Origin: Baffinella frigidus
Lineage: Eukaryota > Cryptophyceae > Cryptomonadales > Baffinellaceae
Assembly: GCA_026770585.1 (NCBI GenBank)
Contig: MU646327.1
Span: forward strand, 957,524 to 1,003,314
DNA: 45,791 nucleotides
Reading direction: 5' to 3'
Both the position numbers and the translations under genes were made by a program. Positions 1-9,494 of the stretch are shown here, in pieces. The stretch's first letter is position 1. Every line of letters starts with the position of its first letter. The notes beneath the pieces are model-generated. The model did no database searches. It was not told where the DNA came from and saw only the letters and a program-made list of their open reading frames with translations.

Positions 1-204
1 CTGAACCCTGGACCTTGAACCCTGAACCCTGAACCCTGAACCCTGAACCCTGAACCCTGAACCCTGAACCCTCAGCCCTGCACTCTGAACCTTGAACCCT
101 AAACCCTAAACCCTGAACCCTGAACCCTGAACCCTAAACCGTAAACACCAAACCCTGAACCCCAAACCCTGAACCCCAAACCCCAAACCCCCTTCACCCC
201 CCAG
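1..204 (+). repeat. Degenerate telomere-type heptamer block (CCCTGAA variant), intronic
   Basis: Nearly uninterrupted 7-nt units, mostly CCCTGAA with some CCCTAAA and CCCCAAA, ending in a CCCCCCAG splice acceptor at about 197-204. It fills the intron upstream of the first oxygenase exon. The units are imperfect and the block abuts an exon, so this is interstitial, not a chromosome end. Confidence 0.9.
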
Positions 205-3200
205 GCGCTCTTGTCACGGCCCGTGCCCGGAAAGCACATCGTCTTCGACGGCCGACTGCTGCACGGCGCACCTGCGGACGCGGACGCTTGGGCTCTTCCT
301 GGGGGCGGGGCGGGCGCGGGGCCCCGCATCACCTTTTTGGTCAACATCTGGTGCGCCCCACTCTGTCTCACAACCTCGATCACGAAAGAAGGACGTGGTG
401 TGTTGGTTCTAACATTGGCGCCATGCGGTTGGGGCCCGCATCACGTTCCTCTCAACATCTGGTGCGCCCAAACGGAGGATAGGTTTCAGAGACGATTGGA
501 CCCTGTTCGGCACACCAAGTGTCTGGTGCGCCTTCGCTCGCCCCGCCACCATGTTTCCCTCCCGTCCCCACGTGCCCCTTCCGTTTCCACGTTCCCCTCC
601 CGCTTCCATCTAGCGGGGTGCTCCCCCGGATTCGGTTCCCCCGCTAGATGGACACGGGAGGGGCCGCCACATTTCCCCGAAGGAGAGGGCTGGGTGCCGT
701 TTCCCTCGGGATGGCTTCTGTTGCACCGCCTCTGTACCGTGTGGAGGCTGGGCGTCCGGTCACGCACGCCAGCCTCCTAGGATAGTGACCCTTCCTGCTT
801 GCTCCTGCGAACCCGAGACCCTAGACCCTAGACCCTAGACCCTAGACCCTAGACCCTAGATCCTAGACCCTAGATCCTAGACCCTCGACCCTAGATCCTA
901 GACCCTAGATCCTAGACCCTAGAACCTAGATCCTAGACCCTAGAACCTAGACCCTAGAACCTAGAACCTAGACCCTAGACCCTAGACCCTCAACCCTAGA
1001 TCCAAGACCCGAAACCCAAGACCCAAGACCTTAGACCCCAGACCCTGCACCCTACACTCCAGACCCTACACCCTACACCCTACACCCTACACCCTACACC
1101 CTACACCCTACACCTCAGACCCTACACCCTAGACCCTACACTCTAGACCCTAGACCCTAACCCCTAACACCTGGTCGTGGTGTTTCTCATCCGCAGGTTG
1201 AACCACTGCCCATCATCGGCCGAGGCATTCCCAGACGACAAAATCGGAGAGCTTTCCGACTGGGTGGTCCCGGAGAGCGCGGTGGCTTCGGAGGAGGGGC
1301 AGGCGGTGCATGTCAGCCTCGTCGAGCACGCCCAGGTTCGTTTGGGGTTTAGGGGTCAGGGTTTCGTGGGGGGGGCACGCTGGGAACCGACTTGTTCCGA
1401 GAACGAGTATTGTTCTTTTGAGCTGCCAAAGAAAATTAGTACACAAATAGTCACGTCCCAGAGCATTTTTGTAGTGAATTTCGTGTAGTGTAGATTTTTG
1501 AAAGACACGCAGGCCGTGCATGTCATCCTCGTAGAGCACACCCAGATTCGTTTGGGGGTTGGGGTTTCGTGGTGGGCTGGTTGCTTGGGACGCCCCTTGC
1601 CTGGTGGCCCTGAGGCTCGTAGCGAGCCCGGCAGCATCTCGCAGCGGCACCCTTGACCCCCAAACCCTACACACCCTAAATCCTACACCATAAACCCTAG
1701 ACCCTGAACCCTAAACCCTAAACCCTACACCCTAAACCCTAAACTCTAAACCCTAAACCCTACACAAACACTAAACACTAAACACTGAACACTAAACCCT
1801 AAACCCTAAACCCTAAACCCTAAACCCTAAATTCTATACCCAACACCCTAAACCCTAAACCCCAAACCCTAAACCTAAACCCTAAACCCTCAACCCAAAA
1901 CCGATTCGCAGGCAGGGGAGGAGCTGACGCAGGTGACAATGGCATTCAAAGCAGAGGCGAAAGCCAAAGTCAACATTCCGCTACCGCTCAACGCACTCAA
2001 GGGCAAGTTGTCTCAGGCAAGTGACCCGCTCCACCCTCCCCGAACAGTCTACTGCAACGCCACAGACTTCTCAAATTCTTGGACACGACACTGGAGGTAT
2101 TTCTGGGTTGCCTTTTGACGAATTATGGTCACGTCCTTGGGGCAGAAATTGCCTTTTGAGGGGGAAATGACTCCAAAGTTGGCGACACCAGAGTGTCGCC
2201 AAGATTTTGAGACTTTCCCTGTGGCGAAAGCGAAAGTCAACATCCCGCTTGCCCTCAACGCACTCGAGGGCAAGTTGTCCCAGGTGAGAGACCCCACCCT
2301 GCCCAAACCCTGTCAACCCCTTGGTCGGATAGCGAGGGGCAAACGGGTCGGGTATTTTCTTGCCAGCCTTCCAAGTGGGAAGGCTAGCGCCCACAAACTG
2401 GACGCGACTAGTACAAATTTTCGATGCGTACCCGATCCGTTTGTCCCCTCACTATCCGACCAAAGATTATTTACGGACTTTCTGGCTCCGCCTCACTCGG
2501 GTTGGCCGACTGTTCTCGAGTTGGAATGCTGTGTGTGCGGTACGAATCCGTCAACTTTGGAGCGGGAAAGAGCCCAAATAGACTGAGACAGAGCTACACG
2601 TTGGACACGCTGTGTGCGGCCTTTTGTAGGTTTCGAGTGAAACGTGGATGCACTCGTCGTCCTTTTTTGTCGGAAAGCTTGTTGGTGCGCGAATGGGTTG
2701 CGTGTAGTGCCCCGCCAAAGATGTTTACCCGTTGACGAAGCAGTCAGGGTGTATCGATGGATGGCAACCCTAGACCCAGAAAACTAGAAAATCCTAAACC
2801 CTAAACCCTAACCTGAAAAGCTCATCCCCAACCCCTAACCCCTGAACCATGACCCTTCAACCCTGAACTCTAAACTCTAAACCCTAAACCCTAAACCCTA
2901 AATCCCAAACCCCAAACCCCAAACCCTAAACCCTAAACCCGAAAACCTAAACCCCAACCCCTAACCCCTAACCCCTGAACCCTAACCCTTCAACCCTAAA
3001 CCCCAACCCCTAAACCCTGAACCCTAAACCTCAAACCCCAAATCCCAAACCCTAATTCCCAAACCCCAAACTCCAAACCCTGAAACCCAAACACTAAACC
3101 CTAAACCCGAAACACTAAACACTAAACCATAAACCCCAAACCCCAAACCTCAAACCCGAAACCCCAAAGCCCTAGACCCTAACCCCCAAACCCTAAACCC

Positions 3201-3432
3201 CAACCACTAGCAGGAGGGGGGCTCGTACCTGATGGCGTTCGGGGACCCGGAGGTACCCCTCAACCCTAAACCCTAACCCCTAACCCCTAAACCCTGAACC
3301 CCTGAACCCTAACCCCCAAACCCTAAACCCTAAACCACAAACCCCAAGCCCAAAACCCTAAACCCTAAACCCCAAAAGGTGCAAGCAGAGGCGGCGTGCG
3401 CGTGCGCGATCGTGGAAGACCGCAAGATGAAG
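205..3432 (+). CDS. 2-oxoglutarate/Fe(II) oxygenase-like protein, 3' part of gene (partial)
   Basis: Proposed exons: 205-350, 1197-1335, 1912-2016, 3214-3252, 3379-3432. All junctions keep frame: TG|G restores Trp in VNIW|LNHCP, and later junctions are phase 0. The first exon reads VPGKHIVFDGRLLHGAP followed by PRITFLVNIW. That matches the C-terminal half of a 2OG/Fe(II) oxygenase fold, with the distal metal-binding His (LHGAP) and the Arg (PRITF) that would hold 2-oxoglutarate. The upstream HxD motif lies outside the window, so substrate and activity cannot be judged. Exon 3 ends at a GC donor (cag|gcaagt). Introns are packed with CCCTAAA-type heptamers. The last two exons encode EGGSYLMAFGDPE and VQAEAACACAIVEDRKMK; I could not find a convincing terminal exon or stop after 3432. 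Family call is by motif only; the exon chain is an inference supported by phase. Confidence 0.72.
806..1170 (+). repeat. Heptamer block homogenised for CCCTAGA, then CCCTACA
   Basis: Between the first two oxygenase exons the heptamer is mainly CCCTAGA (about 820-1000), then CCCTACA (about 1060-1170). Each sub-block is internally uniform but differs from its neighbours, showing local homogenisation. C-rich on the sense strand. Confidence 0.9.
1505..1560 (+). repeat. Decayed copy ('echo') of exon 1197-1335 3' end
   Basis: About 45 nt at 1510-1555 (caggccgtgcatgtcatcct and following) repeats the end of the preceding exon around 1299-1345, including the stretch after its donor (cgtttgggg). Several mismatches. 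It lies in the intron downstream of the exon it copies. Confidence 0.8.
1651..1900 (+). repeat. Heptamer block (CCCTAAA), intronic
   Basis: Mostly CCCTAAA with CACTAAA and CCCTACA variants, leading into the acceptor ccgattcgcag at 1911. C-rich on the sense strand of the oxygenase gene. Confidence 0.9.
2221..2283 (+). other. Second copy of oxygenase exon 3 (possible alternative exon)
   Basis: A 60-nt stretch matches the end of exon 1912-2016: AKAKVNIPLALNALEGKLSQ here against AKAKVNIPLPLNALKGKLSQ in exon 3. It has its own donor (cag|gtgaga), whereas exon 3 uses GC. Four of six differing codons are synonymous, which suggests protein-level constraint for some time. No strong acceptor is visible directly upstream, so it may be a relic or use an upstream AG. 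Confidence 0.65.
2284..2764. other. Intronic spacer with a dispersed-repeat fragment
   Basis: No exon recognised. The stretch around 2500-2600 (tttggagcgggaaagagccc, then agactgagacagagct) recurs in diverged form near 22280-22385, 30165-30295, 31540-31600 and 33005-33110, marking a dispersed element family. Confidence 0.5.
2765..3374 (+). repeat. Heptamer blocks on both sides of a 39-nt micro-exon
   Basis: CCCTAAA/CCCCAAA/CCCCTAA heptamers fill 2765-3208 and 3262-3374, broken only by exon 3214-3252. The acceptor of the last exon (cccaaaag at 3378) is made from heptamer sequence itself. Confidence 0.88.
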
Positions 3433-3455
3433 GTACCCCGCCAGACTTCATAGGC

Positions 3456-3614
3456 TAACGGACTCAAGATGCGGTGGTTAGGCCTACGGTATTGACTACA
3501 GTAGGCCGTAAGGTCCTAGGGGGGCTCCTACGAAAAATCCTACGGCCTCCAAAAAATCCTACGGCCTACCGTAGGTAATACCGTAGGCCTAACTACCCCA
3601 TTTTTAGTCCGTTA
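3456..3614. mobile_element. Foldback element with ~35-bp terminal inverted repeats
   Basis: The left end TAACGGACT...GGTTAGGCCTACGGTATT pairs with the right end AATACCGTAGGCCTAAC...AGTCCGTTA. The interior is itself rich in CCTACGG/CCGTAGG palindromic units. No coding capacity; a non-autonomous MITE-like element. Confidence 0.8.
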
Positions 3615-3619
3615 CCCTA

Positions 3620-4490
3620 TTAGAGTATTGGCAGGGGTCGCCAAAAGTCAATTCCCCGGAAGGAATAAGGGAAAAATGTCCGACTTTTGGCATTGTTCGG
3701 CGCTCAAAATCAGCGCTCGGAAATAGCCGAAGCCCCATGACCAATATGGCATGGCACTCAGCCGCATAACCGCGCATCGTTGGGTGCCCTTAGAGCCTAG
3801 ATACCCACAGGTACCCACTCGAGGCTGTCTGTGGCCTTTTTATGAAATCTGCCAAGTGGCTGCGTAAACCCTCTTCTTGAGGATGCGCATGGGAAGTTGC
3901 ATGGGAATTGGTCGCGTTGCGTATCGACTGCCGTACGCAACGTGAAAAGGCCACGGCCAGCCTCTTCCTCAGGAATGCTACCGAGACAGAAAGGAGTTCG
4001 ACGATATTTGCCCCCCCCCCCACCCCGGACTGATTCCGGCAAGGCCACTTTTTTGGGTGGAGGGTCGGAAACAAGTGACACAGGCTGCGTGAGGAGGGGG
4101 GGGCTCAACTTCTGTTAACCCGGGCATTGTAACTTTGTACCGGCGACTGTGACTTTGTTCCTGATCGTGTCCCCGATAGCCACACTGGGCGAGTGCTTCC
4201 TTCCTTCTACTGAACCTCCCTGGCGTGCCTTTTTATTTCCTCCAGGCACGAATCAGGCCCGGGGTTGAGTCACACGAAAAGAATTTCCACAACTTTGGAC
4301 ATAATTCTTCGAAGCAATTGACTGTTATCCTGATTACAACCAGAGCTTAAAAGTCTTCAGGGCAAATTCAAAAGGCACGCCAGCGAGGTTCAGTAGTTCT
4401 GCCTGGTACCAAATTTAGAATGGACTTGTTGGCGGTAGTCTATGAGCTCCTCGCACGGGTTGGTTCTGCGTCACATCCAAGATTCAAGAC
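3620..4490. other. Spacer without recognisable gene
   Basis: Mixed unique sequence with a poly-C run near 4010-4024. Short open frames exist on both strands (for example 3790-4118), but none has a recognisable motif or a compelling start. Confidence 0.5.
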
Positions 4491-4600
4491 GAGTAAGTTC
4501 CGTCTATGGTGGGAGTTAAAAGAGTTAGTTCCGTCTATGGTGGGAATTAAATGGTGGGAGTTAAAAGTGTCCGTCTATGGTGGGAGTTAAAAGAACCTAC
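4491..4600 (+). repeat. Tandem copies of a TCCGTCTATGGTGGGAGTTA unit
   Basis: Three to four imperfect copies of gtccgtctatggtgggagtt, followed by aaaagaacctacaggaccta. The latter phrase recurs at 6690-6715, 10975-11000, 11098-11125, 15270-15295 and 22965-22990, so this is one end of a dispersed repeat family. Confidence 0.75.
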
Positions 4601-4709
4601 AGGACCTAAAGATGAATCGCACCTCAACAACAGGTGAAAGAGAGGAAGCAGATGGAACGAGCGCTAGGACGCAAGGGCGGACGTGGGCGATAGAAATCCG
4701 CATATCCCT

Positions 4710-4831
4710 TACAGGGGTACCTCGCTCATAAGAAAGCGCCCCCCCCCTTAGAAACCCCGTAGAGCCCTAGGCATGGGCCTACTGTAGGGTCCTGGGGGGA
4801 TTTGCTTTCTTATGAGCGAGGTACCTTTGTA
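4710..4831. mobile_element. MITE family A, copy 1
   Basis: Starts TACAGGGGTACCTCGCTCAT and ends with its inverted counterpart ATGAGCGAGGTACCTTTGTA, about 122 bp. The interior is C/G-rich with CCCTAG and CCTACAGTAGG motifs. TA at both outer ends suggests TA target duplication (Tc1/mariner-like MITE). Confidence 0.9.
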
Positions 4832-5006
4832 ATTAATCCTCAAGTGCCCCCTAGGCGCATACACCCTACGGTAGGGTCCTAGGACCTGTCCAGGGCGAGT
4901 CAGGGTGAATATTCACCCAATGGTCAATTGAGGGATAAGTGGCGGGGGGGGGTCTTGAGTGGCGAGCGGGTCATGTTTGACCCGCAGCAGGTCGTAGGCG
5001 CCTACG

Positions 5007-5111
5007 TATCCCTCAAGTGGCGATGGGGTCAAAATTGACCCCAGAGAGGTCCTAGGCTCCCACGTGTGCCCTACAATAGGGCGTATGAGCCTACTCACCA
5101 TTTAAGGGATA
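5007..5111. mobile_element. MITE family C, copy 1
   Basis: About 105 bp with ends TATCCCTCAAGTGGCGATGG and CACCATTTAAGGGATA. Other copies lie at 5529-5632, 14815-14927 and 29891-29995. Sequence just upstream (about 4893-4985) holds further broken pieces of the same family. Confidence 0.85.
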
Positions 5112-5265
5112 GGCCTAGGTAGGAGCGTAAGATGCTTCTCGCCACTTGAGATAGCCTCCTCGCTTACCATCTACAGTCCCCTCAGTGTATCATCGCAGGA
5201 TACCCACGTCCCCCTAGGTGTCTGTATCAGGGCGGATGTGTCCACCGCCGCTGTCTGGCAGGACC

Positions 5266-5506
5266 TACAGGGGTACCTCGCTCATAAGAAACCGTCCCCC
5301 CGTAGGACCCTACAGTAGGGCTATGCCTAGGGCCCTATGGGGGTCCTATGGGGATGGGCGGTTTCTTATGAGCGAGGTACCCCTGTACAGGGGTACCTCG
5401 CTCATAAGAAACCGACCACCCCCTAGGACCACCATAGGACCCTAGGCATGGTCCTACTGTAGGGTCCTAGGGGGGGGCGGTTTCTTATGAGTGAGGTACC
5501 CCTGTA
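5266..5506. mobile_element. Two MITE family A copies joined at a shared TA
   Basis: Copy 2 spans 5266-5387 and copy 3 spans 5386-5506. The right end of one (GGTACCCCTGTA) and the left end of the next (TACAGGGGTACC) share a single TA. The TIRs are intact. The arrangement suggests insertion of one copy into the TA target of another. Confidence 0.9.
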
Positions 5507-5528
5507 GGACGAGCCCGCTTCGGGCCGT

Positions 5529-5632
5529 TATCCCCTAAGTGGCCAGTAGGCTCATACGCCCTACCGTAGGGCCCTAGGACCAGCCTAGGACCTCAGGCCC
5601 CCAAATTTGGAGGCCTGGTCACTTAAGGGATA
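5529..5632. mobile_element. MITE family C, copy 2
   Basis: Ends TATCCCCTAAGTGGCC and GGTCACTTAAGGGATA. The interior shares aggctcatacgccctac with the copy at 29891-29995. Confidence 0.85.
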
Positions 5633-5813
5633 TCGACTGTACTCGGGGTGAACCCTATTAAGATGTATTAGGTTCGCGCGTGAGTAAAGGTTTCATCAAG
5701 AGCGAAGGACGTGTGCTGACACTGCCCCGAGTGGCATTGTCCTTTCCCACGGGACACGTCTTGAACAAAACGTGGGTCCAGGAACGGATACCTACCGCTC
5801 AAAACGCTACGAG

Positions 5814-5853
5814 ACAGCCCAACCCCGAATATCAAGTAACGGGGTTGGGCTGT
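5814..5853. other. Perfect 14-bp stem hairpin
   Basis: ACAGCCCAACCCCG and its exact inverse CGGGGTTGGGCTGT are separated by a 12-nt A/T-rich loop. No T-run follows. Function unknown; it may be a core of a decayed foldback element. Confidence 0.8.
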
Positions 5854-5870
5854 AACGTGACCAAACACTT

Positions 5871-6260
5871 GTGGCGTGTTTCCTAAGAAACGTTCCAATA
5901 CATGACTTTGAGAACGTCGTCCGTATCGTTCAGAGCGGCGTCGAGGCACTTCTTCCTATCAGTATCCGATCGACCGAACGCCCCGACAGCCGTGTGCCGC
6001 GACTCACATGCAGGCTCCGGTTCGAACGAGAGAAGAGATTGCACCGACGAGGACCGCTGCTCTGCGAACGCGAACGCGTGTGGATGCTGAGATACGTCCA
6101 TGGCGAGGAGACGCGTCTCGTCGGAGAGACACTCGAAGCTGGCGTGAGGACCCTGGGCGGAGCAGGGAAGACCGCCCAGCGGTTCGCCGCGCTCCTCTTC
6201 AAGACCACCGATTTGAAACTCTCACGTCGGTCCTTGGACGGGGCGTTGCTTGCGGGATGA
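5871..6260 (+). CDS. Unrecognised ORF, left copy of a duplicated ~100-residue C-terminal segment
   Basis: The frame from 5961 to the TGA at 6258-6260 encodes an Arg/Glu-rich stretch (IRSTERPDSRVPRLTC ... WMLRYVHGEETRLVGETLEA ... GKTAQRF ... LSRRSLDGALLAG). The same segment is encoded on the minus strand at 11504-11822, ending at the same stop. That copy has six extra in-frame residues (EMRRGG) and scattered substitutions. Homology starts exactly at a CAG in both copies, which could be a shared splice acceptor, so residues before 5961 may be intronic. I do not recognise the family. It is probably the 3' end of a duplicated gene, functional or not. Confidence 0.45.
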   Translation: MACFLRNVPIHDFENVVRIVQSGVEALLPISIRSTERPDSRVPRLTCRLRFEREKRLHRRGPLLCERERVWMLRYVHGEETRLVGETLEAGVRTLGGAGKTAQRFAALLFKTTDLKLSRRSLDGALLAG

Positions 6261-6714
6261 GTGGGTGCCAAGAGGGAGATCGCTTGAAGGAGCGATCAAA
6301 CCCCCGAAATTCGCAACGTTTCGAGGATAAGACAGGCAAAATATATTACATAACCCGTACTCTTCGCGGACGCGACAACTTCCCCAAGTCAATCTAAACG
6401 GAATCGCAAATATTTAACGTGTCACGTCCAAAAAGATGTCACGAAACATGAACGAACCTTCTTGAAATGCTTGCAAGACGAAATCTCCACTCCAGATTCG
6501 GTGGGTCCCATCTCGATGCGACGCTTCAATCTCGGAATGATCCCCAATGAATCTCAAGTTTTGACCAGTTTGGACTAACCCTTTTTGTTGTCTCGTGCTC
6601 AGAATGCTGCGATCCTCTGCATCGGGGGGCTTGTTGTGACCGAAAGGAAGCATGCCCTTTTTGCAGCTCCAGTTCCAGTGTCCGCCTCTGGTGGGAGTTT
6701 AAAAAGCCTAAAAA
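5960..6714 (+). repeat. Left arm of a long inverted duplication
   Basis: By eye roughly 95% identical to the reverse complement of 10975-11822, from CAGTATCCGATCG outward. It includes the ORF stop and several hundred bases of apparent 3' flank. Small indels (18-nt in-frame, ~85-nt near the inner end) distinguish the arms. No target-site duplication is evident at the outer ends. Confidence 0.92.
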
Positions 6715-6959
6715 CCTTAAACGACTTGCGTTCCACCAATCTAGGTTCCCCATGCCCACCCTTCGAGGTGTTTATGGTTGACTAGAGCCCTCTAGTCTCG
6801 ACCCACCTTACATCCTGACGTAAAGCGGTCGTGTATGTCAATTTGATCAACATCGCCTTTCACCCGTTTGACGGGCGAGGAAAAACAGTTCATGACGGGT
6901 GCAACAAGAATCGCTCAAAGATTCGCAAAATCTCACTGTTACGTGAAAAATAAACCGTA

Positions 6960-7480
6960 AACAGTGAACCCTAAACCCTCAACCCTCAACCCTAACCCAT
7001 AACTCCAAAATCTTTGACCCTTGATCCTCAAACCCTGGACTCCTGAACCGGATAGTAAAACCTGAAAACCTGAACGCTAAAGCCAAAATCCTGAACCCTG
7101 AACCGTGATCCCTAACCCCTCAATCTAAACTCTAAACCGCAAACCCTACACCCTGAACCCTAAACCCCAAACTCTAAACTAAACCCTAAACCCTACACCC
7201 TATATCCCAAACCCTAAACCCTGAACCTTAGACCCTTAACCCTAAACCCTAAACCCTAAACCTTACATCCTGAAACCTAAACCCTGAACCCTGAAACCTA
7301 AACCCTGACCCCTAAACCCTAAACCCTAAACCCTAAACCCTAAACCTTGAACCCTAAACCTTAAACCCCCAACCCCCAACCCCAACCTCCCAATCCTCAG
7401 CCCCCAAACCTCCATCAATCCTACATTGAGAGTTCAGGGTTCAGGATTTCGGGCAACTAAACCTTAATCCAAAAAAATCG
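6960..7480 (+). repeat. Heptamer block (CCCTAAA, CCCTGAA, CCCTACA), C-rich on +
   Basis: Long degenerate telomere-type block preceding the EGF-like exon on the + strand. It includes a few reversed pieces near 7428-7450 (gttcagggttcaggatttcg). Confidence 0.88.
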
Positions 7481-7620
7481 ATTTCTGACCCTGAACCCTG
7501 CACCGACCCAAAACCCTTGGTTGGGGTTTGGTGCAGGGCGTTGGTCAGGACGCTTCAGGACGCTGCAGGGTGTTGGTCAGGACGCGTCGCCCGCCAGCAC
7601 ACGTCTTGGCGTCTTCACAG

Positions 7621-7715
7621 TGACGCATCCTTCGTGTTGGACAGGCGGTGCACCGACCTAGAGGGCTGCGAGTGCCTGCCTGGCTGGGAAGGATCAAGCT
7701 GCGTGCTGCCTTCAG
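7621..7715 (+). CDS. Exon encoding an EGF-like domain (gene fragment)
   Basis: After an acceptor (cgtcttcacag) the exon encodes DASFVLDRRC, then CTDLEGCECLPGWEGSSC. The C-x5-C-x-C-x(8)-C pattern with GW-x-G is that of the second half of an EGF-like domain, typical of secreted or membrane proteins. The exon ends at cttcag|gcaagt, a GC donor like the one at 2017. Upstream, short repeats of ttggtcaggacgc look like exon-edge copies. No start, stop or partner exon could be assigned with confidence; a Cys-containing stretch at 7760-7850 (TCSEHRC) might be a following exon. Confidence 0.55.
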
Positions 7716-7822
7716 GCAAGTCGAGCAGTGCCATGCAGGCTTGAGAGGAAGGGAGGAGCACGCTGCCCACCTCTGTGCCCATGGGAACATGCAGCGAGCA
7801 CAGGTGCGTTTTCTTGAATTCC

Positions 7823-7836
7823 AGGTACCCCTGTAC
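7823..7836. mobile_element. Solo end of MITE family A
   Basis: GGTACCCCTGTAC matches the right end of family A. No partner end is found nearby. Confidence 0.5.
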
Positions 7837-7851
7837 AAGGGAGGCGGCATG

Positions 7852-8120
7852 TGAACCCTAAACCCTACAACCTGAACCCTAAACCCTAAATCCAGAACCC
7901 AAAACCCCAAAGCACCTAGCCAGACGCTCCAGCAGGCAGGGGTTATGTACAACCCCAAACCATCAACCCTCAACCCTCAACCCTCAAACCTAAACCCTAC
8001 ACCCCAAACCCTACAGCCTAAACCTTAAAATCTGAGACGTAAACCCTCAACCCTCAATCCTCAACACTAAACCTGAACCATAAACACTAAATCCCGAACC
8101 CTCAACCGTAACCCCTAAAA
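7852..8120 (+). repeat. Heptamer block, C-rich on +
   Basis: Degenerate CCCTAAA, CCCTCAA and CCCTACA units between the EGF-like exon and the acidic exon. Orientation matches a + strand gene. Confidence 0.85.
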
Positions 8121-8132
8121 AATAAAGGCTGA

Positions 8133-8408
8133 ACACGTACCGCTAAACTGTCCGCATTTGTACTTGCGGACGGGTTCATCCCTCTTCAGCTGAGCTCTCC
8201 AGACGCAGTGGAACTAACTGGTTTCGACGAGGTGGTTGCTAAGGTGTCGTCAACCGTCAACGTAGAACCTTCGCCACCAGTAGACCTCTTGGGCTTCTAC
8301 AACAACGCGCCGGGTGACATGGAGGAGGAAGAAGACCTTGTAGGTCAGGTGTTGGGATCTGAAGATTCCGAGAAATCCAGGAACATCTTAGAGGACGAGG
8401 ATTCCGAG
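8133..8408 (+). CDS. Acidic hypothetical exon
   Basis: The frame is open from 8133 to a donor at 8408 (tccgag|gtagca). It encodes FVLADGFIPLQLSSPDAVEL, then STVNVEPSPPVDLLGFYN, then an acidic tail rich in Glu/Asp (DMEEEEDLVG ... SEDSEKSRNILEDEDSE). Composition and absence of stops suggest coding; I recognise no family. It could belong to the same + strand gene as the EGF-like exon. Without splicing the frame ends at 8501. Confidence 0.45.
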
Positions 8409-8509
8409 GTAGCACTCTCTACTACAGCTCGTACAGGATTCTGCTGGAACGCGTCTAGTAGAAGTACTGCTGCTCGTGGAACCTTGTACCACAGCTGGTA
8501 GAAACGTAG

Positions 8510-9215
8510 AAACGGTGAACAGTAAAAAACAAAAACAAAAAATAGGTAGTCTCCCCTTCCCCTCTTTTTAGCGCTGGTTCCAACAGAAAAAATGGCTCCA
8601 ATTTCACAAATGGCTCCAATGCACAAATGGCTCCAAAAACGATGGCTCCAACGTTTTGTTTTCTCCAATGTCTGCACCAAGTTTCTCTACAGAAATGGAG
8701 AGTGCTGTGGTTGGACACTAGTCTGGCGGAAGGGCTCCGCTCGGGCGCTAGAGACACACGGAGACATCGTGTGCCCCAGAACTAGATAATTCCCCAAGAA
8801 ATGTAGTGTTTTCGTGGTAGGAGTGCGACTACGCGTTGTGTGTAAATAAATTTCTCGGCATCGAAGCAGGGGCCCCCAAAATGAACTGATCTCGCCCCCA
8901 CTTACCCCTGTCAGTCCACCCGCACATCCCCCCCCCCCAATAACAGAACAATCTCCTCAGTCCAATACCCCTCCCGCCTCCACCCGTCGCGACCATCCAC
9001 ACCACCACCCGGAGAAACGCACTCGGCACTCAGATCACGACATCCCACTGCCGCCCACCCCCGCCCCCCTCCCTTTAAAACGCCCGGCCCCTCCAAACGC
9101 AAGCCAATACTGCCCCCGTTGCTTCGCACTTGGATGTCACTGGATTGATGACTGCCCCGAAACAAAGCAACAGCTCAAACCAGACGACTTTCGACGAATC
9201 CAGCAAACAGCTCGT
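8510..9215. other. Spacer between acidic exon and zinc-finger ORF
   Basis: 8580-8660 holds short direct repeats of atggctccaa (five copies on the + strand). 8930-9075 is C-rich. No recognisable gene. Confidence 0.5.
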
Positions 9216-9220
9216 CGGGC

Positions 9221-9227
9221 TATAAAA
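9221..9227 (+). promoter_or_regulatory. TATA box upstream of zinc-finger ORF
   Basis: TATAAAA lies 49 nt before the ATG at 9270, a spacing compatible with a start site near 9250. The surrounding ctataaaaaggtccaat is the clearest TATA element in the window. Confidence 0.5.
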
Positions 9228-9269
9228 AGGTCCAATCAGAATAAAAACGCGGAATCTCTTGCGACACCA

Positions 9270-9494
9270 ATGGAGATCGACCCCTTGCCGTCGATTTCCT
9301 TGGTGACTGCTCCAATGACCGAAGGGGCGATGCCCAACATCCCCATTGCCCCGATCGTACCGGGTGGCAACTGCGAAATGGAGGGCGGGTGCCAGCACCC
9401 CGCTGCGGGAGTCTGCGACGATAGGGAATGCCAAATGCGCTTCTGTGAACACCACCGCGGCGATCACATGTGTGAGAAACGATTCCCAATCTGA
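9270..9494 (+). CDS. Small Cys/His zinc-finger-like protein, 74 aa
   Basis: A complete single-exon frame with an ATG start and TGA stop. After a hydrophobic/Pro-containing N-terminus (MEIDPLPSISLVTAPM), the C-terminal half holds C-x5-C-x7-C-x4-C-x4-C-x2-H-x4-H-x-C (GNCEMEGGC ... GVCDDREC ... FCEHHRGDHMC). The spacing resembles AN1-type or B-box-type treble-clef zinc fingers but matches neither exactly. A TATA box sits 49 nt upstream. It lies between two inverted arms, so it could be cargo or the tail of a transposon protein. Role unknown: a Zn-binding adaptor or nucleic-acid binder is an inference. Confidence 0.55.
   Translation: MEIDPLPSISLVTAPMTEGAMPNIPIAPIVPGGNCEMEGGCQHPAAGVCDDRECQMRFCEHHRGDHMCEKRFPI

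Noticed and set aside
1-204. Chromosome telomere at the window start
   Set aside because: Units are degenerate, mostly CCCTGAA, and the block ends in a splice acceptor next to a coding exon; similar blocks occur throughout the window.
5218-5445. Peptides such as YRGTSLIRNRPP and FLMSEVPLY seen at several places
   Set aside because: These are translations of the family A MITE terminal repeats, not conserved proteins.
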